A model generated the notes under the pieces. The model worked only from the letters and a program-made list of their open reading frames with translations. It had not been told where the DNA came from and ran no database searches. The position numbers were made by a program, and so were the translations under genes. From positions 2,356,001 through 2,420,000 of the forward strand of contig OY730477.1 in the NCBI GenBank assembly GCA_963422745.1: a DNA stretch of 64,000 bases, read 5' to 3'. Positions within the stretch are counted from its first letter, which is position 1. Every line of letters starts with the position of its first letter. Source of the DNA: G963422745 sp963422745. Lineage in GTDB: Bacteria; Actinomycetota; Acidimicrobiia; Acidimicrobiales; Aldehydirespiratoraceae. Below are positions 16,999-26,461 of the stretch, piece by piece.

Positions 16999-18111
16999 GA
17001 GACCACCATCGAGTTCTCTGAGGTACTGGGCCGCAGAGTCCGTCTCGGATCCTGGGAGGATCAGAAGATCTCGACTTATCGCAAGATCGCCGAGGCGATC
17101 GGCGAGGGTAACTGGGACTTCGCCGCGGACCTCGCGGATTACTTCACCGACGAGGCACAGGTCTGTTTCAGCCTCTACCGCCAATGGATCAGCGACCTCC
17201 GCGGCTTTCTTCGTGACAGCGGCTCATCGGCGACGGAGGTCGACGACATCGACGCCGATGTCGTCTCCAAGCTCACGCTCCCCGACGGCCGTGAATGGAA
17301 CCCCCACCGGCACTGGGACGACTACCGGTCCCAGCAGAGGACGCTTCTCGCAGCGATCCACCGCCAGCAGCTCGACCAGGCTCTGGAGGCTCTGGCGATC
17401 ATGAAGGAGACATGGCGCCAGACCCACGACCGTGACGTGGACCACACCTATGGACTCATGTCGGCCATCCAGGAGCGCTATGGCGCCCAAGGCATCGCGG
17501 ACATGTATCAGCGGATCCTTGTGCCGTTGTTCGCTTGGCGTTACCAGAAGTTCGACATCGACCGGCATCCCTGGGATGAGGGACTCGAGACGCTGCTGTT
17601 GGTTTCCTGTGAGGCGATGCGGGGACACCTGGCGGGCCCGGAGCGAACCGGCGATTTCGAACTCATCGAAGACGACGAGAAGTTCATGCTCAGATTCGAC
17701 CCTTGTGGAAGTGGACAGCGGACCCTCCGCGGCGACTGGACGGAAGACACGCCCGCCCGCATGCAAGCCCCCTACAACTGGGCTGCCTCGACCGAGGAGG
17801 CGTCGTGGAACCACTACACCAAGGGTGTGTGCTTGTATTGCGCACACTGCATCGTGTTGATGGAGGAAATCCCGATCGATCGCTTCGGCTACCCGGTCCG
17901 CGTGATCGATCCGCCCGTCTATCCCGACACCGACCGCGATCCAGACAGGCGCCAGAAGTGCCGGTGGACGATGTATAAGGACCCGACCGCGGCCCCCGAG
18001 GAGGTCTACACTCGGGTCGGGCGCACCAAGCCCGACAGGTTCGGGTCGTCGAACTTTGATGTTGGTGACCTTCCCGACGCAGGCGCTATGGGGCTTCCGG
18101 GCACGGGCTGA
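16993..18111 (+). CDS. Unrecognised Cys/His-rich protein, paralogue of the gene at 2827
   Basis: The 372-residue soluble protein shares with the 2827 gene the order EAMRGHL, GP-ER-GDF, DD-EKF, FDPCGSGQR, RGDW, KGVCLYCAHC, VR-VIDPP, C-R-W-T-M-Y-K and VGRTKP. The conserved Cys and His again suggest a metal or cluster site. The first ORF segment before 16993 is repeat DNA; ATG 16993 is the last of three repeated starts and an in-frame ATG also exists at 16975. A dehydrogenase gene follows after seven bases. Function unknown; co-regulation with sugar genes is the best clue. Confidence 0.7.
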   Translation: MSETTIEFSEVLGRRVRLGSWEDQKISTYRKIAEAIGEGNWDFAADLADYFTDEAQVCFSLYRQWISDLRGFLRDSGSSATEVDDIDADVVSKLTLPDGREWNPHRHWDDYRSQQRTLLAAIHRQQLDQALEALAIMKETWRQTHDRDVDHTYGLMSAIQERYGAQGIADMYQRILVPLFAWRYQKFDIDRHPWDEGLETLLLVSCEAMRGHLAGPERTGDFELIEDDEKFMLRFDPCGSGQRTLRGDWTEDTPARMQAPYNWAASTEEASWNHYTKGVCLYCAHCIVLMEEIPIDRFGYPVRVIDPPVYPDTDRDPDRRQKCRWTMYKDPTAAPEEVYTRVGRTKPDRFGSSNFDVGDLPDAGAMGLPGTG

Positions 18112-18118
18112 GGCGACG

Positions 18119-19138
18119 GTGCAGGCAGCCGTCCTCTCCGAATACCACACGCCGCTGGGGTTCGTCGAGCGCGAACCCGCCGAGCCGGGCCCCGATCAGG
18201 TCGTCGTGTCGGTCGCCGCGTGCGGGGTTTGCGGTAGCGATGCCTTCCTACAGAAGGGTGGGTTCGACTCGACACTGCCGATCGTCCCGGGCCATGAGGC
18301 GGCGGGCACCATCGCCCGCGTCGGATTGGGGGTCAAAGGACTCTCCCGCGACGACCCTGTGGCCGTCTACTACATCGAACACTGTGGCGAGTGCAAGATG
18401 TGTCTCGCCGGGCGTGTGAACATGTGCCTATCCGTGCAAAGGATGGGTGTCGAATTCGACGGCGCATTCGCCACTGAGGTGCTCATACCTGCTCGCAACG
18501 CGATCCCCGTCCGCACCGATGACGACCTAACGGCGGTGGCCGTTCTCACCGACGCTGTCGCCACGCCCTATCACGGCCTCGTCCGGGTGGCGAGGGTGAC
18601 CGATGGCATGACCGTCGTCGTGTTCGGCATCGGAGGCATCGGTTCGAACGCCGTCCAGGTGGCCGCACATCTGGGTTGCGAAGTGATCGCCGTGAGTCGC
18701 TCCGAGGACAAGTTGGAACTGGCGCGTGAACTGGGTGCCTCGAAGACCATCCGTGCGGACAACGATGTGGTTGATGCGGTGGCGCGTGTCGCCGGACCGG
18801 GCGGACCCGATATCGTCGTTCAGACCGTCGGCTCGGCCACGGTAGACGAACAAGCCATCGCCGCTGCGGGCTTGGGCGGCAAGGTGGTCCTCATCGGTGC
18901 GAGCACGGACACATTCGCTACCAGATCCGTCGACCTGATCTGGCGGGAGGCCTCCGTTCACGGGTCACGGGGCTTCGTCCCCGACGACATCGAGGAGGTA
19001 CTGGACCTGCACCGTCGCGGCCACATCCGTAGCGACCATCTGACCGCTGTGCAACGCCCCCTCAGCGAGGCCAATGACGCACTCGACGACCTGCGTGGCG
19101 GCCGTGTGCTCAGATCGGTCCTGCTACCGAACGGCTGA
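18119..19138 (+). CDS. Zinc-dependent alcohol/sugar dehydrogenase (MDR family)
   Basis: The 339-residue medium-chain dehydrogenase has catalytic zinc ligands in CGVCGSD and GHEAAG, structural zinc Cys in EHCGECKMCLAGRVNMC, and the Rossmann motif GIGGIGSNA. GTG at 18119 is preferred because MQAAVLSEY is a typical family N-terminus; an upstream in-frame ATG would overlap the preceding gene. Likely oxidises a sugar alcohol or hydroxy acid of the pathway, with NAD(P). Confidence 0.88.
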   Translation: MQAAVLSEYHTPLGFVEREPAEPGPDQVVVSVAACGVCGSDAFLQKGGFDSTLPIVPGHEAAGTIARVGLGVKGLSRDDPVAVYYIEHCGECKMCLAGRVNMCLSVQRMGVEFDGAFATEVLIPARNAIPVRTDDDLTAVAVLTDAVATPYHGLVRVARVTDGMTVVVFGIGGIGSNAVQVAAHLGCEVIAVSRSEDKLELARELGASKTIRADNDVVDAVARVAGPGGPDIVVQTVGSATVDEQAIAAAGLGGKVVLIGASTDTFATRSVDLIWREASVHGSRGFVPDDIEEVLDLHRRGHIRSDHLTAVQRPLSEANDALDDLRGGRVLRSVLLPNG

Positions 19139-19388
19139 GCTGGGAACGCGCCGACAAGGAACGCGCCGACAAGAGGAGGGAGCAAAGGAAGAGGGATCAA
19201 CTTCGGACCGCTCAATAGCAGACAGGCGCCGATTACCTGGGCAATGTTCCCGGGTTTTATTGCTGGCAGGGCCCGAATCCGGGGTATCGGATCAGCCTTA
19301 CCAACAGCGTGACCGCACAGGCGATGGGCTAGGATCCGTTCCTGCGATCGCGGTGTGACCCAGGGATCGAGAACTGATCGGGAGCGAG
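19139..19388. other. Intergenic region before the regulator
   Basis: About 250 bases without a gene. GGAACGCGCCGACAA occurs twice at the start. No clear regulon operator was found before the LacI gene, so autoregulation is not evident. CCTGGGCAATGTTCCCGGG near 19240 is a loose inverted repeat. Confidence 0.5.
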
Positions 19389-20450
19389 ATGAGAAGTCGC
19401 AGACGATCCGGACCATCGGTCAACATCAAGGACGTCGCGAGCCACCTTGAGGTATCGCCGTCCACTGTCTCGCGGGTACTCAACGACCACCCCGACGTCA
19501 GCGAAGCGATGCGAACAAGGGTTACGGACGCAGCTCATAGGTTGGGTTATCGGCCGGACTTCTTGGCCCGGAGCTTGAGGGGCGGCTTCACCCGGACCAT
19601 TGGATTCGTGCTCAGGGACCTCTCGAACCCCGTCTTCGCCGACATCGTCAAGGGCGCCGAGACGACCCTGCGCGACGCGGGTCACGCTCTTATCCTGGCC
19701 AACTCTGAGGGGGATCCGGACCTGGATGTGCACAACGTCCGCATTCTTGACCAGCGACGCGTCGACGGCCTCCTGCTCTCCTTGCAGTCGGAGTCGCGCA
19801 ATGAGCTCCGCTCTACGATCGAAGAGTTGGAGATCCCCATCGTCTTGATCGACCGTGACCCGATGCGCTCGGACGCGGGTGCCGTCTTGTGCGACCACCG
19901 CACAGGTGTCCGAGCCGCCACCACCCATCTCTTGGAACTGGGACATCGCAACATCGCGTTCCTCGGCGGCACACCGGATATCCGAACCACGCGTGAGCGG
20001 CTCAGCGGATATGAGGATGCCTTCGGTGCGGCTGTCGAGGAGATCGACGGGAAGATGATCCGCCTGGGTTCCTACGCCCGGGCGTTCGGGTATGCCGAGA
20101 CCATGAAGCTGATGACTTCCTCGAACCGCCCCACGGCCATCGTGTCGGGCGGCGTTCAGGGTACCGCTGGCATCCTCGCCGCGTGCCGTGAACTCGGGCT
20201 CGACCTCGGGCAGGACTACGCCCTCGTCTCCTGCGACGAGACCGAGTTCATGAGCTTCGTCGACCCTCCGATCAGTGTCGTACGCCGAGACGCGGCGCTC
20301 ATAGGCCGTGTCGCTGGCCAGATCCTCCTGGAGATGGTCGTCGATGGCGACGAACCCAGGCAGGTACTGTTGCCCACCAAGTACGTGCCACGCGGATCGT
20401 CCTCCCCTCCCCCTAACCCTTCTCACAAGTCGAACAAGACCTTCGACTGA
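19389..20450 (+). CDS. LacI-family transcriptional regulator of the sugar cluster
   Basis: The 353-residue protein has an N-terminal LacI helix-turn-helix (NIKDVASHLEVSPSTVSRVL, residues 12-31) followed by the hinge helix region RPDFLARSLRGG. The effector domain is of the periplasmic-binding type (TIGFVLRDLSNPVFADIVKG through VSCDETEFM). As the only regulator between 1.9 and 21.6 kb it is the natural reader of the seven palindromes TGGAAACGTTTCCA. It is probably a repressor released by the pathway sugar or an intermediate. Confidence 0.93.
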   Translation: MRSRRRSGPSVNIKDVASHLEVSPSTVSRVLNDHPDVSEAMRTRVTDAAHRLGYRPDFLARSLRGGFTRTIGFVLRDLSNPVFADIVKGAETTLRDAGHALILANSEGDPDLDVHNVRILDQRRVDGLLLSLQSESRNELRSTIEELEIPIVLIDRDPMRSDAGAVLCDHRTGVRAATTHLLELGHRNIAFLGGTPDIRTTRERLSGYEDAFGAAVEEIDGKMIRLGSYARAFGYAETMKLMTSSNRPTAIVSGGVQGTAGILAACRELGLDLGQDYALVSCDETEFMSFVDPPISVVRRDAALIGRVAGQILLEMVVDGDEPRQVLLPTKYVPRGSSSPPPNPSHKSNKTFD

Positions 20451-20493
20451 CCCGGCAATCCGCCACGGCGACGCGGGCCCAGCTACGGTTGCA

Positions 20494-21636
20494 TCACAGG
20501 CCGAGCACCTTCTCGCTGCGGTAGCGGTCGACGACCTCCTCGCGGATCGCGATGCCCAGACCCGGGGCATCCACCGGTGGGTGAACCCAGCCGTCGCGGT
20601 GCTCAAAGGGGACCTCGACGAGTTCGTGTTGCATCGGGTTCTCCAGCGGCTTGAACTCGAAGAGCTTGCATGCGGAACTCGAAAACGAAACAGCGAGACT
20701 CGCCGCACTGCAGATCGCCGACGACCAGGCATGGGCGTTGGCCTGACGTTGATAGGCCTCGACGCGGTCGGCGACCTTCTTGAACCCGGTGATGCCTTCG
20801 GCCCTTCCGGGGTCCACACCGACGACATCACAGGTGCCGGTAGCGAGGACCCTCTCGAAGCCTTTCAGTGTCCATTCCTTCTCGCCATAGGCAATCCGCG
20901 TCTTCGTCTTCGCCCGAAGCGTGGCGTACCCCTCGGGGTCCCATGCGCCCAATGGCTCCTCGATCCAGTCGATGTCGTACTCATCGAAGGCCTGCACACG
21001 CTTCACCGCCGTGGAGACATCCCATCGGATCTTGATGCCGAGGTCGATCATCAGCATCTTGTCGGGCCCGATGGTTTCGCGCATCGTCTCGACGTATTTG
21101 ACATCACGATCGTGCTCATAGCCGAGATGGGCCTCACCGCGCTTGCCGAAACCGACCTTCATTCCCTGCAGCCCGGTGGAGAGCCATTCGGCGGCCTCGG
21201 AGGCCATGGCCGGGATAGACGCGTGGTGGGCGTGCGATGAGGCGATGGCCGGTAGCTTCTCGTGGACCGGTCCGCCCAGCAACTCACACACGCTCAGGTT
21301 GAGCGCCTGGCCCTTCAGATCCCACAGAGCCATGTCGATCGCGGAGATGGCATAGGAGGCTATGCCACCCTCATATCCGTACCACCACGCACGGTTCTTG
21401 ACGGCCCGCCAGATCTCGTCGTTGCGGACAGGGTCCTTGCCCACGACATCTGCGGCCATCCCGTCAATGATCGCCTTCGTCGCGAAGCTGGCCTCCGGGA
21501 ACTGGGTGATCGACTCACCCCAACCGACCGCTCCGTCGTCGGTGGTGATCTTCACGAGGCACAGATGCCGGAGCGCGTTGAAATCGTTGGGCTCCGGGTA
21601 CGAGACAGGGATCCCCTCGACCTTCTCGATCCTCAT
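20494..21636 (-). CDS. Enolase-superfamily sugar-acid dehydratase (second copy in the cluster)
   Basis: The 380-residue protein is only distantly related to the one at 9004. Features include GWGESITQFPEA, WDLKGQ near the capping domain boundary, a Lys in QGMKVGFGK, metal ligands D in MIDLGIKIRW, E in WIEEPLG and E in YGEKEW, and a His in NAHAWSSAI. It fits acid-sugar dehydratases acting on another epimer or another acid. It converges on the LacI gene with 43 bases between. No good regulon operator lies upstream. Confidence 0.82.
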   Translation of the reverse strand: MRIEKVEGIPVSYPEPNDFNALRHLCLVKITTDDGAVGWGESITQFPEASFATKAIIDGMAADVVGKDPVRNDEIWRAVKNRAWWYGYEGGIASYAISAIDMALWDLKGQALNLSVCELLGGPVHEKLPAIASSHAHHASIPAMASEAAEWLSTGLQGMKVGFGKRGEAHLGYEHDRDVKYVETMRETIGPDKMLMIDLGIKIRWDVSTAVKRVQAFDEYDIDWIEEPLGAWDPEGYATLRAKTKTRIAYGEKEWTLKGFERVLATGTCDVVGVDPGRAEGITGFKKVADRVEAYQRQANAHAWSSAICSAASLAVSFSSSACKLFEFKPLENPMQHELVEVPFEHRDGWVHPPVDAPGLGIAIREEVVDRYRSEKVLGL

Positions 21637-21699
21637 GTTTGTGGCCTTTCGTGGTCGACTCCGGTCCGGCGATTCCGACTCATGACCAGCGAGACGCGA

Positions 21700-22678
21700 T
21701 CACGAACCATCCGCGCTCTTGCCGACCAATTCTAAGAGTGACTGCTGGACTGCGCTTCCTGGCTCCACGGACGCAGCCTTAGGGCCACGCAGGGCTGCTT
21801 CGAGATCGTCGATCGACGAGATGGCTGTCGCACCTTTTTCGATGAGTCTCTCGTTGCCGGGCCCTCGGCCCTGTCCTTGCCACACACCCAATCGACCCGA
21901 TCCGCTATTCAAGGCCTCGACAGCCCCGGACCATGTGCCGCCCTTGCCGACATCGCTGGCAACAACCAGCGTGATGAGAGACAGCGCGTACACTAGCTTG
22001 TTTCTGCCCATGGCGTTACCCGCGCTGAAGCCCGCGCGAGGGCTATAGGGCGTGCACATGACCGTGCGCCCCTCATGGATAGCCCATCGCACATCTGGAG
22101 TCTTGAGCCTCCGCAATAGGGACTCGGCGAGGACACCCACAACGGCCCCGCCTTTGTCATAGGCAGCTTTCATCGCGAGCCGATCCACACCCCGCGCCCC
22201 TCCCGAGATCATCACGCATCGGAGTCGAGCTGCTCGCTCCGCTACTTGCTTGGCCACGACCGCCCCGTCATCGCTCACGTCACGACTCCCGACGATCCCG
22301 ATCCCGGGTGCCTGTAGAACCCCGAGATCACCGGCCGCGTGAAGAAGCGGGGGCGCCTTGTGACCGAGCCGCTCGGTGAACCTCTGTGGATAGCTGACGT
22401 CGAACTGAGTGAGCGTCTCGATGCCCGACTGCTCGAGCCTCTCGAGTTCGAAAGCCATCGCCGTCGCTCGATCCAGCAGGCGAACGATCCTAGCCGAGAA
22501 CTCGGGTTCGAGTTCGTGACCGCGGATCAGCTCGGCTTCGGTCTGCCCGAGCAACACGTCTGGCTTTTCGAGTCGGTCACACAGCTTCCAGAACTCCGAT
22601 GCTTTGAGCGGGCGGACCCCTTTCGCCGCAGAGTCGGCTCACCAGCAGGATCGTCGCAAGGGAGTCGTCGTTGCTCAC
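21700..22678 (-). pseudogene. DprA-like Rossmann protein (ShosA-type), frameshift near the N-terminus
   Basis: The main frame (21700-22557) has the DprA/Smf nucleotide-binding core GIGIVGSRDVSDDG, MISGGARGVDRLAM and GGTWSGAVEAL. Family N-termini continue upstream: a GTG at 22678 starts MSNDDSLATILLVSRL, then removing one G from GGGG near 22625 joins SRLCGERVRPLKASEFW to the main frame. The corrected protein has 325 residues. The GTG overlaps the stop of the phosphoribosyltransferase remnant (GTGA). DprA-like/PRTase pairs are known as ShosTA-type anti-phage modules and as neighbours of RecQ-PRTase helicases. Confidence 0.7.
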
Positions 22679-23160
22679 GTTGCGGACCTCCCAGCCGTGT
22701 CCGCCAAAGCAAACGGATGGACGCAGCAGACACCGGCCGCTCGGAGCTTCCACCCGACGGCGGTCAATGTCCAGCGAGAATCGACGATGTCGTCGACCAG
22801 CAACACCGCACCCTCGCGCACCGGGGCCGTTACCTCAAACGCCTCCCAGATGTTGATGTACTGCTGGGGACTGTTTTGCATCGTCTTCTGCGGTTCTGTG
22901 TCACGGACCTTCACCACTACGCCTTCACAAGGCAAGCCGAGCGACAAGGCCAGGCGCTCGGCAAAGTCCGCCACAAGGACGGGGTCTCGTCGCGACGGGA
23001 CGAACGTCACCCAACTAGGCGCCGGGTCGGGGCGCCAGCGTAATCTGATGAGATCGACGGCACCAGCAACGAGCCGATCGTCGAATCGGCCCTCGTCCTG
23101 CTTGCCGGAGCGGACAAGACTCCCCCAACCACCGTCCCCCCAGACAGCGAGGGCTCGTCC
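22675..23160 (-). pseudogene. C-terminal fragment of a RecQ-type helicase with phosphoribosyltransferase domain
   Basis: From about 23160 downwards the minus strand encodes WGDGGWGSLVRSGK, RWRPDPAPSWVTFVPSRR, VRDTEPQKTMQNSPQQ and the PRPP loop VLLVDDIVDSRWTLTAVG. This is the usual C-terminus of actinobacterial RecQ proteins fused to a ComF-like PRTase domain. The helicase part is absent: upstream of 23160 the DNA is an unrelated DUF1801 gene on the other strand. The frame runs on to 23334 only by chance. It is presumably a deletion remnant, translationally coupled to the DprA-like gene. Confidence 0.65.
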
Positions 23161-23163
23161 GAG

Positions 23164-23484
23164 ATGCCGGGCTGGAAACGCGCCCTGGGCGAACGCATCA
23201 ACGAACTGATCATCGCAACCGTTCCCGATGTCCACAAGAAGGTCCGCTGGAACCAGCCGTTCTACGGCGTCGACGACGACACCGTCTTCGTGTCGTTTCG
23301 CTGTTTCACCAACTACGTCCAGCTCGCGTTCCACAACGGCTCAGCGCTCGAACCGCCGCCTCCCAAATCATCGAAACACCCCGACGTCCGCTACCTCAAC
23401 GTCCGCCAACACGACCACATAGACGAGAACCGACTCACATCATGGTTCGAACAAGCAAGCCGCATCCCGGGCGTAAGACTCTGA
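23164..23484 (+). CDS. DUF1801-family protein, possibly N-terminally truncated
   Basis: The 106-residue protein has the core KVRWNQPFYGVDDDTVFVSFRCF and YVQLAFHNGS of DUF1801 (YdhG-like) proteins. It begins MPGWKRALGERINELI; longer relatives as I remember them have about 30 more residues before this. The start lies within a few bases of where the RecQ-PRTase similarity on the other strand ends, so both genes appear cut at the same junction. Role of the family is unclear. Confidence 0.65.
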   Translation: MPGWKRALGERINELIIATVPDVHKKVRWNQPFYGVDDDTVFVSFRCFTNYVQLAFHNGSALEPPPPKSSKHPDVRYLNVRQHDHIDENRLTSWFEQASRIPGVRL

Positions 23485-23547
23485 TCAGCAAACCGCGTCG
23501 GTTGCTGCAAGCCCGATCGGGAACCACCCACTCATGAAAGCAGCACC

Positions 23548-24066
23548 ATGACCGAATCAAGATTCCGCATGGGCCGACTCGACCACGTCCATATCCGCGT
23601 CCCGGACCGAACCCGGGCCGCCAGATGGTATGTCGAGCATCTCGGCTTCGAGGCCGTCACCGAGTTCGACTTCTGGGCTAGCGGATTCGAAGGCGGGCCG
23701 TTGCAGATCTCAGCCGAGGGCGGCCACACGATGCTGGCCCTGTTCGAGACCACCGACGAGCATCCGATGATCCGCCAGGAAACAGGCATCGCGTTCAGCG
23801 TCGACGTCGACGCCTTCATCGCCTTTGCCCGATCTCTGCCCGCAGACATCCACAACCCCCACTGCCGACCACTCACAGCCGACGAGATCGTCGACTTGGA
23901 CCTGTGCTGGGCGTACAACCTCGCCGACCCCTGGGGCAACCGATACGAGCCCAACTGCTACGACTACGACCGGATCAAGACCGAACTCGTCGCAGCAGAC
24001 GGCATCAACCCGATTCGCTACTGGCCCCGCGAACTCTATAAGAAACGGCGAACTCGAGGGTCGTGA
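23548..24066 (+). CDS. VOC/glyoxalase-fold protein
   Basis: The 172-residue protein has a vicinal-oxygen-chelate start GRLDHVHIRVPDRTRAARWY with the first metal His, a central GHTMLALFET, and a C-terminal DPWGNRYEPNCYDYDRI with a potential metal Glu. It is a single VOC unit plus a short tail. Such proteins include dioxygenases, glyoxalase-like enzymes and drug-binding proteins. No partner gene indicates a substrate. It lies 63 bases after the DUF1801 gene. Confidence 0.8.
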   Translation: MTESRFRMGRLDHVHIRVPDRTRAARWYVEHLGFEAVTEFDFWASGFEGGPLQISAEGGHTMLALFETTDEHPMIRQETGIAFSVDVDAFIAFARSLPADIHNPHCRPLTADEIVDLDLCWAYNLADPWGNRYEPNCYDYDRIKTELVAADGINPIRYWPRELYKKRRTRGS

Positions 24067-24079
24067 ACACACGGCGCGG

Positions 24080-26398
24080 TCAGACGCAGACCCCGTCGAT
24101 TATGCCACGAGCACAGATCGTGTTGCTCAGCGCCGCTACCGACATCCAGCCACCCGCGCCGGGCTCAACCTCGACGGTGACGATCTCTCCGGCGACCGAG
24201 TCGTCCTTGAAACCGGTGATCGACACGATGATTGCCGCCGGAGCCGCATCGATGACAACGAGAAGCTCGACGTCGCCTTCGACCTCACTGTCACCTTCGA
24301 TGTCATAGTCGCCTTCGATCGAGGCGATAACCAGATCCGCGAGCTCGGCATGCGATGCGGCCGAGAGCCCGACGAGGCCGTCTGCATGGTCGGTTGCCGC
24401 TCCCAGCACATCATCAGCGGAGAGCAGACCGAACAGGTCCATCTCGGTTCGTGTCATTGCCTCGATCCCGTCGAACGTCGCAGCCTGCAAAGTGAAAAAA
24501 TAGAATTGGCGTCCAAGTTCCTCACCGAGCATCTCGGTGAAATACGCGAGCTGTGTGTCGTGCTCGGGGCTGTCGTGTGACAGTCGGTCGGCTGGCTCTC
24601 CGCTCTCTGCACAGCACCACGAGTGCACACCGAGAGTTGCGCCGTCTTCGGCGATCCTGACCGCGCCCGCAGCGAACAGGTCGACCCCGCCCGAGTAGAT
24701 CTCGCCATCGGCGGGCACCAGTGTAGTCATGCCCGCCGCACGCACGAGACGCCCCGTCTGTACGTTCACGTCGTCATCCTCAGAGCCCTGGATCGACTGA
24801 AGCACAAGAGTGTCGACTTCGGGGTGAGCTTCGAGAAGGTACTGCAACTGGACATACGTGCGTCCGCCGAGGGTGCCAGCAACCCGTGCCTGGGTGCCAT
24901 CGATCTCAAAGACACTCGATCCGATACCGAAACCCAGCACAGCAGCGAAATCCGTTTCGCTGCCCGCGTCAAGGTCGGTGAGGGCGCCCGCTACGGATAC
25001 GAAGCCGTCGTCGGTTCGATCGAATTCGATGTCGTCGACACCCGCAAGGAATCGGCCCTCATGAACGACAAGGACAGCGCCCGCCGGAGATTCGGTTGCG
25101 AGGTCGACCGGAACGACGACGATGGTGTCGCCAGCCAACCCGACGAGCGCGGGTGCGGGAAGATACGAGTCGATCGGAGCTGGCAGATCACCGGGATCGA
25201 GTTCCGACTCGAAGCCGATCTCTTCGAAGGCATGCTCACCGTCCCCGGCGAACACGAACGCCCCGACGTAGGAGTCGGCGAGTAGCGCCTCCCCTTCGGC
25301 GAAGCCCGTCCGGGGCAGTTCCACAGATGCGACAGCAGCGGCGGACACCGACGACTTCGTGCCCAACATCGCCATCAGTTCGGATGCGAACCGGTCGCCG
25401 CCAATATCATGGCCACCGGGATCCGACACGACCCGGGCGCCGTGATCCTCCAGGAACTCGACCTCCGCAGCGGTCAATCGCCCCACCTGCTCGTCGGCTT
25501 GTCCGTATACATAAACGGTATTGGACAGATCCACTCCGTCGAGAAGCTCGGTGAAGCGCTTGTAGCCGAGGCCAGCGGCGAGACGAGCCATGTTTCGATC
25601 CCCGGCAGGTGTACCGGCCCCCATCCCCGCCTCTTCGATCTCGAATTCCACGATCTCGGTGCCATCGGCGAAGCCCGCCGCTCGACCCTGTGAGAACGCA
25701 GCCCAGACCTGCTCGGGCATATCGAGCCGTCCCGTGAGAATCAGGTAGCCGCTCGCTAGGTTGCCCTGGGTTGCCAACAGGTCCTGCACCACGAACGCTC
25801 CGAACGACGACCCGACGACGTAGACATCTCGTTTCTCGGCAAGATAGAAGTCGACAACGTCGGCCATCATCGCCACGGTTTCGGCGCTTGCAGCCTTTGC
25901 CTGTTCGAAGTCCAGATCAGCGTCTAGGAAGTCTTCGGGATTCAACGTCTGCGCCTGATGTACAGCCACGACATAGCCGTCTTCGAGCCCGGAGGCGCTG
26001 GCAACCTCACGGAGTTCGTCTTCGCTCAGCTCCGTGACGGGACCGCCCTGTGCGTACACGACCACCGTCTTTGCGTCGGGGTCGCCCACGCCTTCGTAGA
26101 GGCTGGCCAAAGACTCCGGATCAAGTGCAGGCTGGCCTTCCCCAGTCGGCAGACTTCCAGTCTCTCTGCCGACCGTAGACTCCCGGTCAACTGCAGGCTC
26201 GGTGGTTGTCGTGGCTTCTGCGCTCTCCCCGGCAGAGTCGCCGTCTGGCTCGCCAGCCGAACCACAGCCAGCAGCCAGCAACACCCCAACCGACGCAAAG
26301 CTGACGATTCGTAGAGCCAACACTCGATAAGCAAGCGCAGCCTTTGCGCGCCAGATCTCACGGGGACGCTGCGAACGCAAGGCGACCAGGCTAAGCAT
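24080..26398 (-). CDS. Large secreted lipoprotein: alpha/beta-hydrolase-like half plus ClpP/crotonase-fold-like half
   Basis: The 772-residue protein has a lipobox LLAAG then Cys near residue 45 and an acidic T/E-rich linker. Residues about 105-340 resemble an alpha/beta hydrolase: the nucleophile elbow VVGSSFGAF and a late His in DPGGHDIGG. Residues about 470-640 resemble periplasmic ClpP-fold proteins: YVQLQYLLEAHPEVDTLVLQS, GRLVRAAGMTTLVP, then YSGGVDLFAAGAVR and LGVHSWCC, where SGG would be the nucleophile region. The start could be later than 26398 because the signal begins around residue 27. Function unknown. The fusion is unusual. Confidence 0.7.
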   Translation of the reverse strand: MLSLVALRSQRPREIWRAKAALAYRVLALRIVSFASVGVLLAAGCGSAGEPDGDSAGESAEATTTTEPAVDRESTVGRETGSLPTGEGQPALDPESLASLYEGVGDPDAKTVVVYAQGGPVTELSEDELREVASASGLEDGYVVAVHQAQTLNPEDFLDADLDFEQAKAASAETVAMMADVVDFYLAEKRDVYVVGSSFGAFVVQDLLATQGNLASGYLILTGRLDMPEQVWAAFSQGRAAGFADGTEIVEFEIEEAGMGAGTPAGDRNMARLAAGLGYKRFTELLDGVDLSNTVYVYGQADEQVGRLTAAEVEFLEDHGARVVSDPGGHDIGGDRFASELMAMLGTKSSVSAAAVASVELPRTGFAEGEALLADSYVGAFVFAGDGEHAFEEIGFESELDPGDLPAPIDSYLPAPALVGLAGDTIVVVPVDLATESPAGAVLVVHEGRFLAGVDDIEFDRTDDGFVSVAGALTDLDAGSETDFAAVLGFGIGSSVFEIDGTQARVAGTLGGRTYVQLQYLLEAHPEVDTLVLQSIQGSEDDDVNVQTGRLVRAAGMTTLVPADGEIYSGGVDLFAAGAVRIAEDGATLGVHSWCCAESGEPADRLSHDSPEHDTQLAYFTEMLGEELGRQFYFFTLQAATFDGIEAMTRTEMDLFGLLSADDVLGAATDHADGLVGLSAASHAELADLVIASIEGDYDIEGDSEVEGDVELLVVIDAAPAAIIVSITGFKDDSVAGEIVTVEVEPGAGGWMSVAALSNTICARGIIDGVCV

Positions 26399-26461
26399 CG
26401 GCTGTGACGCTAACCGTAGTGGCAGACCCCTGCTCGGTTCGCGAAACCTGACCTGCTGTTG

